Assembly: GCA_002309295.1 (NCBI GenBank)
Contig: DBXF01000087.1
Location: 13,509-51,340 of the forward strand
Direction: 5' to 3'
Source of the DNA: Bacteroidales bacterium UBA1219
GTDB taxonomy: Bacteria; Bacteroidota; Bacteroidia; Bacteroidales; P3
DNA length: 37,832 bases
Shown: piece by piece, positions 16,191 to 21,608 of the stretch
Layout: every line of letters begins with the position of its first letter
Numbering within the stretch: position 1 is the stretch's first letter
Notes under the pieces: model-generated
Databases searched by the model: none
What the model was told of the DNA's origin: nothing
Seen by the model: the letters and a program-made list of their open reading frames with translations, nothing else
Position numbers and translations under genes: made by a program

Positions 16191-16213
16191 GTTTATTTTT
16201 TGACTATAGAAGC

Positions 16214-16303
16214 TTATTTCTTCTTATGTCTGTTCTTGCGCAAACGTTTTTTGCGTTTGTGCGTTGCCATTTTATGGCCTTTTCTCTTTTTTCCGCTTGG
16301 CAT
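16214..16303 (-). CDS. AURKAIP1/COX24-domain small ribosomal protein
   Basis: A 29-residue, extremely basic peptide: it opens MPSGKKRKGHKMATHKRKKR and ends LRKNRHKKK. The pattern matches the short Bacteroidota proteins annotated as AURKAIP1/COX24 domain-containing, homologous to the C-terminal tail of mitochondrial small-subunit protein mS38. It is likely a small-subunit ribosomal component. It lies 20 bases after the HU-type gene stop and is followed by a strong terminator. Confidence 0.88.
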   Translation of the reverse strand: MPSGKKRKGHKMATHKRKKRLRKNRHKKK

Positions 16304-16323
16304 AATTCTTAAGGCTTACTAAG

Positions 16324-16608
16324 TTATTTTACATTCTTTTTAACGTCGTTCACAAAGGTTTTCGAAGGTTTGAAAGCGGGAATGTGGTGAGCGGGAATAA
16401 CAATGGTAGTGTTTTTGGAGATGTTTCTACCAGTTTTTTCAGCTCTTTTTTTGGTGATGAAGCTACCAAAACCTCTCAGGTAAACGGGTTCGCCTTTTAC
16501 GAGGGATTTCTTTATGCTTTCCATGAATTTTTCAACGGTTGCTTGGATGGCAACTTTTTCGATTCCAGTTTCTTGAGCAATTTCTGCTACAATTTCTGCC
16601 TTTGTCAT
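16324..16608 (-). CDS. HU-family DNA-binding protein
   Basis: A 94-residue nucleoid protein. The start chosen is MTKAEIVAEIAQETG at 16608, the standard HU start; an ATG 63 bases upstream would add a non-homologous AT-rich leader. The helical dimerisation half is followed by VYLRGFGSFITKKRAEKTGR, NISKNTTIVIPAHHIPAFKP and the C-terminal KTFVNDVKKNVK. HU bends DNA non-specifically as a dimer. The promoter-like TATCTTTG lies about 60 bases upstream of the start. The gene appears to be first in a unit with the COX24-like gene. Confidence 0.93.
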   Translation of the reverse strand: MTKAEIVAEIAQETGIEKVAIQATVEKFMESIKKSLVKGEPVYLRGFGSFITKKRAEKTGRNISKNTTIVIPAHHIPAFKPSKTFVNDVKKNVK

Positions 16609-16668
16609 TTTTCTTTGAGTTTTTAAATTTATACTATTTTGATTATTTTTTTCTATCGTTTTGATTTG

Positions 16669-16676
16669 CAAAGATA
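16669..16676 (-). promoter_or_regulatory. Candidate -7 element for the HU gene
   Basis: TATCTTTGC on the minus strand, 60 bases before the HU start codon, with AT-rich sequence upstream but no clear TTTG -33 box. Confidence 0.45.
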
Positions 16677-16834
16677 TATTTTTTTTTTCAATTACAGATA
16701 TTTTGTGCCAAATTTTTTTGTTTTTTTTTGGATTTATGATTGTAACACGTTATCAATCAAAAAGTTATATAATACAAAATTTTGAATTGTGTGAAAATGT
16801 GATGTTTTGGGTTAATATTCTGTAATTCAGTATT

Positions 16835-17773
16835 TTATATATTGTTTTCGATGGTTTGGTCATTTTCAAATTCGGTGGCAATTTCCGATTTTTGGATCTT
16901 TTTTTTACCAATTTTGATTGTTAAAATCAACAATAAAGTTGTGAGTATCAGACTGCCGATTGCGAAGGCCGCCGGACAGGGCAGATGCAGGCTCTGCGGG
17001 TCGGTGGCGAAGATTCCGGCGTTGTGGGCGTAGGTGAGCACCACGATAAGGGCGTTGTTGGTGAAATGCGCCAGCACCGAAGCCCAGATGGTGCCCGAAT
17101 AATAATATATGTATCCCAAGCAAATTCCCAGCACGAACCTCGGCACGAAATAGAACATCTCGAAATGTGTGAGGCTGAACACCGCCGCCGTCACCACGAT
17201 GGCCACGTGCGGGTTGCGGAACCATCCCACAAGGGTTTTCTGTATCACGCCGCGGAAGACGAATTCTTCGCAGATGGCCGGTATGGCCGCCAGCATCAGC
17301 AGGTTGATCAGCATATAGCCAACGCCGGGCAGCGACAGAAATCCGCTCATCAGCTCCTGCGACTGCACTTGCTTGGCGCGCATCGATGCCTCCCATTGGC
17401 TCATGCTTTCGGGCAGGTGCAGACTCTCGTTCCACGTGGTGAGGAAGTCGATCATCGGTATTGCGATGATTATCAGCAAAATGGCGAGCAGGACGGGGAA
17501 CGCCTGCCATTGTTTAATCTCTGTCTGGAAATACGTCGAGGCTCGCCCCTCGAAAAGCCATGCGAAAAGGAGGGCGGGAAGAAGGAACATCAGCAGTTGC
17601 GAGATGCCCTGAATCCAGATGAGCTGCTCGTAGTTCGGCGAGGCTTTTACTCCGCCGGTGCCAAGTAAAACTACGGAGGTGACGATGCCCGCCACCAAAA
17701 GTCCCGCACCTACGAAAAGCAGGAAAAAGGCAAGCCGCCCTACGGGTCCCATATTTCGGAAAAGGTCTTTCAT
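16835..17773 (-). CDS. CPBP-family (CAAX/Abi) intramembrane metalloprotease
   Basis: A 312-residue multi-pass membrane protein of the Abi/CPBP family (glutamic intramembrane endopeptidases related to Rce1). Motif 1 is EEFVFRGVIQ with the paired Glu and the Arg, motif 2 is SLTHFEMFYFVPRFVLG, and motif 3 is VLAHFTNNALIV. About eight hydrophobic helices are visible, beginning with LAFFLLFVGAGLLVAGIV. Such proteases act on prenylated or membrane peptides in some systems; no substrate is evident here. The start (MKDLFRNMGPVG) is preceded by a 166-base spacer made almost entirely of short-period repeats that separates it from murD. Confidence 0.9.
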   Translation of the reverse strand: MKDLFRNMGPVGRLAFFLLFVGAGLLVAGIVTSVVLLGTGGVKASPNYEQLIWIQGISQLLMFLLPALLFAWLFEGRASTYFQTEIKQWQAFPVLLAILLIIIAIPMIDFLTTWNESLHLPESMSQWEASMRAKQVQSQELMSGFLSLPGVGYMLINLLMLAAIPAICEEFVFRGVIQKTLVGWFRNPHVAIVVTAAVFSLTHFEMFYFVPRFVLGICLGYIYYYSGTIWASVLAHFTNNALIVVLTYAHNAGIFATDPQSLHLPCPAAFAIGSLILTTLLLILTIKIGKKKIQKSEIATEFENDQTIENNI

Positions 17774-17777
17774 TTTT

Positions 17778-17950
17778 GTTAGTGATTAGTGATTGGTGAT
17801 TAGTGATTAGATTGTGAACTGTGAGCAGTGAACTGTGATGAAGAAAGGGGTTGTGGAGTGTTTAACTGTTTAATTGTTAAATTGTTGATTTGTTTAACTG
17901 CAAACTCAAAACTACAAACTCAAAACTTTTTTTCAATTTTCAATTTTCAA
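17778..17950. repeat. Short-period (7-8 bp) repeat array between murD and the CPBP gene
   Basis: Blocks in order along the plus strand are GTGATTA/GTGATTG units (period 7), GTGAACT/GTGAGCA units (period 7), TTTAACTG/TTTAATTG/TTAAATTG units (period 8), CAAACTCAAAACTA units (14) and CAATTTT units (period 7). The last block runs into murD and encodes its final residues and TGA stop. It fills the spacer completely. Confidence 0.85.
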
Positions 17951-19307
17951 TTATCAATTGTTTGAAGGTTTTTCCGCGTTCCTCGAAGTTTTTGAACTGG
18001 TCGTAGCTGGAGGCGGCGGGGGAGAGCAGGCAGGTCTTTCCGGCGGGGGTGTGGGCGAAACACCAGTCCACAATGGCCGGGTAGTCGTTGGAAAACAGGG
18101 TGTTGCGACTTTGCAGCGCCGCTTTGTCCATCAGGCTGGCGATGCGTTCTCCGGCATTGCCAACAAAAACAAGGTTGTGGATGTCGGCCTTAGCCAAAAA
18201 CTGTGCCAGTCCCGCGTAGTCGATGCCGCGGTCGAAGCCGCCGAGTATCAGCGTATCGACGTTTTTCAAGGCGTTGACGGCTGAAATGCAGGCTTCGGGA
18301 ATGGTGGAGATGCTGTCGTTGTAGAAAGTGATGCCGTTTTTCTGCATCACGAACTCCAATCGGTGCTCCAGCCCTTTGAAACTGTTCACCACAGAGGCTG
18401 TCTGCTCGTCGGCAATGCCGAAGCAATGGGCTGTGAGGAAGGCCGCCATTATGTTGAGCAGGTTGTGCGAGCCTTGCAGGTGACGTTCCGATGAGGTGTC
18501 GTAAATTCTTGTGCCCGAGGGCTGTAGCGTAAGCCATCCCCCGTCGGGACAGCAGCCGTTTGGCAACATGCCTGCGGAGTAGGGCAGGAGTATGCCTTTT
18601 GGCGAAACTATTTCTATGTTGCGGAGTATCAGCTCGTTGTCGTGGCAGTAGATAAAAACGTCGTTGGCAGTCTGGAACTTGGCGATGTTCATCTTGGCCA
18701 GCTGGTAGTCCTCGAAAGAGTGGTAGTGGTCGAGGTGCTCCTGAAACAGGTTGAGCAGTACGGCGATATGCGGCGAGGTGTGGGCGTTCTCCAGCTGGTG
18801 CGACGAGAGTTCTATCACTACGGTGGTGGTGTCGCCAATCTGGTCGAGGATGTCGAACAGCGGTATGCCCATGTTGCCGGCCATCAGCACGTTGTCGGAA
18901 GCGCTTTTTAAAATGCTGTAAATGAGGTTGGTGGTGGTGCTTTTACCTTTTGTGCCGGTAATGCCGACGGTCTGTTTGCCAAACAGCTGCAAAAAAATGT
19001 CGGTCTGCGACGATATGGCGCCGAGGTCGTCAACGATGCCTTCGAAATCGAAAGTGGGTATGCCCGGCGATTTCAGGATAAGGTCGTACTGCGAGGCGTT
19101 TTGCAGGTAGTCGTTGCCGAGGTGGAGGGTGAGGTTGTGGTCGTTTTTCAGGGTGTCGTCGTTGGCGAGGGCGCTGTTTTTGTCGGCGATGCCGAGGTGC
19201 TGCGTGGGCAGCAGACGGCGTATGGTGCGGTAGCTCGAGCGGCCTTCGCGCCCGAAACCGGCTATGAGAATGCGGCGGTTTTCAAAGATTTCCTTCAGTT
19301 TCTGCAT
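17940..19307 (-). CDS. murD: UDP-N-acetylmuramoyl-L-alanine--D-glutamate ligase
   Basis: A 455-residue Mur ligase that adds D-glutamate to UDP-MurNAc-L-Ala in the cytoplasm. The N-terminal Rossmann part begins RRILIAGFGREGRSS. The ATP-binding loop is GITGTKGKSTTTN at residues 115-127. ELSSHQLENA, LNLFQEHLDHYHS and GSHNLLNIMAAFLTA follow, and the C-terminal domain has FYNDSISTIPEA and ILGGFDRGIDY, all MurD-like. Length is normal for MurD. It is isolated from other cell-wall genes in this window. Its last three codons and stop are encoded by an intergenic CAATTTT-type repeat, so the extreme C-terminus was probably set by that array. Confidence 0.88.
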   Translation of the reverse strand: MQKLKEIFENRRILIAGFGREGRSSYRTIRRLLPTQHLGIADKNSALANDDTLKNDHNLTLHLGNDYLQNASQYDLILKSPGIPTFDFEGIVDDLGAISSQTDIFLQLFGKQTVGITGTKGKSTTTNLIYSILKSASDNVLMAGNMGIPLFDILDQIGDTTTVVIELSSHQLENAHTSPHIAVLLNLFQEHLDHYHSFEDYQLAKMNIAKFQTANDVFIYCHDNELILRNIEIVSPKGILLPYSAGMLPNGCCPDGGWLTLQPSGTRIYDTSSERHLQGSHNLLNIMAAFLTAHCFGIADEQTASVVNSFKGLEHRLEFVMQKNGITFYNDSISTIPEACISAVNALKNVDTLILGGFDRGIDYAGLAQFLAKADIHNLVFVGNAGERIASLMDKAALQSRNTLFSNDYPAIVDWCFAHTPAGKTCLLSPAASSYDQFKNFEERGKTFKQLIIEN

Positions 19308-19333
19308 TGGATTTTTTGTGTTGAAACAATTTG

Positions 19334-19341
19334 CAAAATTA
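19334..19341 (-). promoter_or_regulatory. Candidate -7 element for murD
   Basis: TAATTTTGC on the minus strand, 27 bases before the murD start codon; no convincing -33 element. Confidence 0.45.
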
Positions 19342-19383
19342 CGATTTTTTTTTTGAAAGTTTGACTGAAATATTTCCCTCTAG

Positions 19384-19477
19384 TAAATCTGTTTTTTTAA
19401 ATTCTCCTGTTCGCCTTCGGCTCACGAGATCTCAGTAAATCTTTTTTATTCTCCTGCTCGTTTCACTCGCGAAATCT
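19384..19477. repeat. Degenerate direct repeat of about 45 bp in the murD-tRNA spacer
   Basis: Two copies of a unit built as TAAATCT, T run, ATTCTCCTG, T/C, TCG, a short variable stretch, CTC, G/A, CGA, A/G, ATCT occur at 19384-19431 and 19437-19477. The gene-free region 19308-19819 otherwise holds the murD promoter, two short-period arrays and the tRNA promoter; no coding sequence is supported in it. Confidence 0.55.
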
Positions 19478-19519
19478 TTTAAATCTTGTAAATTGCTTTC
19501 GCCTGCGGCGAAAATTTAT

Positions 19520-19620
19520 ACTGACAACTGAATACTGACAACTGAATACTAATTAAAACAAACGGATTCGCCAAGTATGAAGACTTTCTGAATGTCTGAA
19601 CATCCGAACATCTGAACATC
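19520..19620. repeat. Two short-period arrays in the murD-tRNA spacer
   Basis: Positions 19520-19550 are four and a half units alternating ACTGACA and ACTGAAT (exact period 7). Positions 19588-19620 are four units of CTGAACAT type (period 8). They belong to the same style as the arrays at 17778, 26749 and 30268. Confidence 0.75.
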
Positions 19621-19754
19621 TTTTTTTCATTGAAAAAAGGTGAAAATTTGTGTTTTCGGAGGGTTGGTTTTGGTGGTTGGGAGCGGGGGAGGGGTTTGGA
19701 TGTGTGTTGTTATTTGTGTGGAAATCAGGGTGTTGTTAAAAATAATTATTTTTT

Positions 19755-19786
19755 TTCGGAAAAGTCGTAAAAAAGTCGTATTTTTG
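19755..19786 (+). promoter_or_regulatory. Promoter of tRNA-Ser
   Basis: The -7 element is TATTTTTG at 19779-19786, with a TTTC at 19754-19757 about 21 bases upstream. Initiation would fall about 25 bases before the tRNA. Two tandem copies of AAAAGTCGTA lie between the elements. Confidence 0.55.
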
Positions 19787-19819
19787 CAGTCGCTTTTTCG
19801 GAGCAAAACCGAGGGAGAT

Positions 19820-19907
19820 GGAGAGATGCCGGAGTGGTCGATCGGGGCGGTCTCGAAAACCGTTGACCCTCTTTGGGGGTCCCAGGGTTCGAATCCCTGT
19901 CTCTCCG
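19820..19907 (+). tRNA. tRNA-Ser (anticodon CGA)
   Basis: An 88-base type II tRNA. The acceptor arms are GGAGAGA and TCTCTCC with discriminator G. The anticodon stem and loop are CGGTCTCGAAAACCG, giving anticodon CGA. A long variable arm GACCCTCTTTGGGGGTC follows. The T arm is CAGGGTTCGAATCCCTG with the conserved TTCGAAT. CCA is not encoded, as in many Bacteroidota tRNA genes. It reads UCG serine codons. Confidence 0.95.
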
Positions 19908-19910
19908 CTA

Positions 19911-19942
19911 GACGCAACTGAATCAATCGGTTGCGTTTTTTG
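19911..19942 (+). terminator. Terminator after tRNA-Ser
   Basis: ACGCAAC at 19912-19918 pairs perfectly with GTTGCGT at 19930-19936 and is followed by a run of T. It lies 4 bases after the tRNA 3' end. Confidence 0.8.
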
Positions 19943-19971
19943 TAAATGGTGTATGTAAAAACTTCGTACTT

Positions 19972-20217
19972 ATGAGAAAAGTGATATTTATTACAACGGC
20001 ATTGTTGTTCTGTCAGGCGTTTTTCGCACAGCCCGTGCAGGAACGCACCGAGCAGGACGCTACCGTTTATATATGTACAGGCCCCAGCAGCAAGTGTTAC
20101 CACAAGACGGACAAGTGTAAAGGCATATCAAGGTGTGGCAAGGAAATTGTAGAAGTGAAAAAATCCTATGCCGATAGCATCGGTAGGAAAGCGTGCAAAA
20201 TGTGTTATAAGAATTAG
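19972..20217 (+). CDS. Small secreted Cys/His protein
   Basis: An 81-residue exported protein. A signal peptide MRKVIFITTALLFCQAFFAQ precedes a mature domain of about 55 residues containing ICTGPSSKCYHKTDKCKG, SRCGKEIVEV and GRKACKMCYKN. The spacing of YH..x(4)C, a further Cys, then A..x..GR.AC..C resembles the Ada-type or nuclease-associated small metal-binding modules seen in Bacteroidota, where a His and several Cys could bind zinc or form disulfides. No catalytic function can be claimed. It starts 30 bases after the tRNA terminator and converges on the barrel protein gene, sharing a bidirectional terminator. Confidence 0.7.
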   Translation: MRKVIFITTALLFCQAFFAQPVQERTEQDATVYICTGPSSKCYHKTDKCKGISRCGKEIVEVKKSYADSIGRKACKMCYKN

Positions 20218-20228
20218 TCCCCCCCAAA

Positions 20229-20270
20229 AAAAATAAGCGGGACAGCCTTTTTGCCGTCCCGCTTGGTGAA
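20229..20270. terminator. Terminator between convergent genes (strong on minus strand)
   Basis: AAGCGGGAC and GTCCCGCTT (20235-20264) pair around a loop. On the minus strand the stem is followed by TATTTTTTTT, an excellent U tract for the barrel protein gene. On the plus strand the T run is weaker and more distant. Confidence 0.85.
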
Positions 20271-20292
20271 AAATGTTTTTTTGCTTTTTCTG

Positions 20293-21093
20293 TTAGAACT
20301 GCACACCTATACTGAGAGTGAGAAACATCGGGTTTACTTTGCCGGCTCTAAATGAAAATGTCTCATTTTCTGATTCGTAGTCGTCCTTTATGTTGCCGAA
20401 AAAAGTGCCTTTTATTTTGCTCATCCCGAGGTTGAAATAATCTATTCCAATAACAAACCTTTTTGAAATTATTGCACCTACGCCTATTTTATAAGCAAAG
20501 CTTAGCGCACTGTGGTATTCCAAGTTTTCTCTAATTGTGACATGACTATAGTTGTCTAAATTTGTGGCCTTTTCATCTAACTCAAAATCTGTTATGTATC
20601 TAATGTTTGCTCCAACACCAAAACCTGTATATATTCCTATTTCGTCATTAATATTGTATTGGTAGTTTAATCCAACCATTGGTGCGATGTTAATATATTT
20701 CGGTTTGTTTACTGAATAATAATTCAGTTTTATGTTTTCGGATACAATAGTGCCTGCCTGATCTTCACATTCTTCGTAGAAATCATTGATGTCCTGATTT
20801 AACCAGTTGAAAAATCCGTCGACGGAAATAGTCGCTCCAAGACCTTCCACACCTGAAAAACCTATTTTTCCTTGTAACCCAATGGTGAATCCCATTCCAG
20901 CACCGCCTTTTTTGCTATGATTGTCATCGTAATTTGCCAAAGCCCATTGTTCAATGCCGTCACTGGTTACTTTTGCTTTTCCGAAATCTCCAAGAGGCAT
21001 TGAACCGCCGACGGTGATTCTGAAATTGTTTTGTGCGAAAAGCGCACCGCAACCCATAAGGATTGCCAAAGTGAAAATCGTTACTTTTTTCAT
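20293..21093 (-). CDS. Outer-membrane beta-barrel protein
   Basis: A 266-residue porin-like protein. The start is placed at 21093 because MKKVTIFTLAILMGCGALFA is a clear signal peptide; an upstream ATG would add a non-homologous leader. The mature protein alternates amphipathic strands with turns: FRITVGGSMPLGDFGKA, FTIGLQGKIGFSGVEGLG, GLNYQYNINDEIGIYTGFG, AYKIGVGAIISKRFVIGIDY and a terminal strand ending in Phe (FLTLSIGVQF), which is the barrel-insertion signal. This matches the generic outer-membrane beta-barrel family of Bacteroidota. The cargo or ligand is unknown. Base composition is AT-rich relative to housekeeping genes nearby. Confidence 0.8.
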   Translation of the reverse strand: MKKVTIFTLAILMGCGALFAQNNFRITVGGSMPLGDFGKAKVTSDGIEQWALANYDDNHSKKGGAGMGFTIGLQGKIGFSGVEGLGATISVDGFFNWLNQDINDFYEECEDQAGTIVSENIKLNYYSVNKPKYINIAPMVGLNYQYNINDEIGIYTGFGVGANIRYITDFELDEKATNLDNYSHVTIRENLEYHSALSFAYKIGVGAIISKRFVIGIDYFNLGMSKIKGTFFGNIKDDYESENETFSFRAGKVNPMFLTLSIGVQF

Positions 21094-21168
21094 TGTTATG
21101 TGTTTTAAAGTTTTATCGCACGGCTCCCAATTGCGGTGAAAAATGTAATTGTAGTTTGAAACACACAC

Positions 21169-21208
21169 AAAAAAAAGACGCGGGAGTCTGAACCTTTGCC
21201 TATCCCGC
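21169..21208 (-). terminator. Terminator of the candidate ncRNA
   Basis: On the minus strand GCGGGA (21208-21203) pairs with TCCCGC (21185-21180), followed by GTC and eight T. It overlaps the base of the rod structure by two bases. Confidence 0.75.
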
Positions 21209-21460
21209 CAGCCAAGGCCTTAGCACAGCCTAACATCCGAGGATAAGCAATGCCAAAGCCCACGTCGATATGATAATCCAAACCCAATAATTGGAATGTC
21301 AAATACATACCTCATGGACGTTAAACATTGCCTTACCTTTGCGGATGTTTGTTCGAATGTGCTAAGTTCGGCTAACCGCAGATAAAACGTCGTTTCAACG
21401 TCGTTTTTTTATATGTCAGAGTTTGCAGGTTGTTCTCAAAAGAGAACCGTCACACAAACA
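21169..21460 (-). ncRNA. Candidate structured noncoding RNA, 6S-like rod architecture
   Basis: This region has an independent promoter, a nested set of stems and a Rho-independent terminator on the minus strand, and no supported gene. Six stems nest in order: 21370-21376 with 21207-21213; 21359-21366 with 21219-21226 (8 bp perfect); 21342-21349 with 21232-21239 (8 bp perfect); 21326-21337 with 21241-21252 (10 of 12); 21317-21321 with 21262-21266, and 21306-21311 with 21267-21272; 21291-21295 with 21277-21281. A separate 5' hairpin GTTCTC-TTTT-GAGAAC is at 21432-21447. The whole makes a 170-nt rod broken by internal loops, which is the shape of 6S RNA. The identity is inference; no 6S consensus was matched. 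Confidence 0.6.
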
Positions 21461-21465
21461 TTTTG

Positions 21466-21496
21466 CAAAGTTACAACTTTTTTCCAAAATGACAAA
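21466..21496 (-). promoter_or_regulatory. Consensus promoter of the candidate ncRNA
   Basis: TTTG (21496-21493), a 19-base spacer, and TAACTTTG (21473-21466) on the minus strand match both Bacteroidota promoter elements. Transcription would begin near 21459. It does not precede any nearby protein gene; the closest downstream start is 370 bases away, beyond a terminator. Confidence 0.7.
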
Positions 21497-21552
21497 AACT
21501 TTTTTTTGAAATGCAAAATGTGCGGATTCAAAAGAATGCTGTTCTTCAATAC

Positions 21553-21585
21553 AAAAAAAAGAGGACGACCTTTGTCATCCTCTTT
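21553..21585 (-). terminator. Terminator of the T9SS subtilase gene
   Basis: The stem built from AGAGGA/TCCTCT and GAC/GTC has one mismatch and a CTTT loop, followed on the minus strand by eight T. It lies 24 bases after the subtilase stop. Confidence 0.8.
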
Positions 21586-21608
21586 GTGTCTATGAAAAAG
21601 TGCTGCGG

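Noticed and set aside
15959..16213. Possible gene or second ncRNA between rng and the COX24-like gene
   Set aside because: Apart from the leader hairpin and the terminator, no ordered structure, promoter or coding signal was found.
16324..16671. Longer N-terminus for the HU-type protein
   Set aside because: The extra 21 residues are Asn/Lys-rich translation of the leader and are absent from the HU family start MTKAE.
17778..17950. Repeat array considered as a CRISPR
   Set aside because: Units are 7-8 bases with no constant 25-40-base repeat, no spacers of uniform size and no cas genes nearby.
19627..20103. Open frames crossing the tRNA-Ser gene
   Set aside because: They read through a complete tRNA with its promoter and terminator, and encode no recognisable protein.
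21105..21308. Small minus-strand open frame inside the structured RNA region
   Set aside because: It runs through a clear terminator hairpin and T tract and has no recognisable protein features.
21385..21405. Tandem ACGACGTT copies in the RNA leader taken as a regulator site
   Set aside because: Only two copies of a short, partly self-complementary unit are present; too little to support an operator call.
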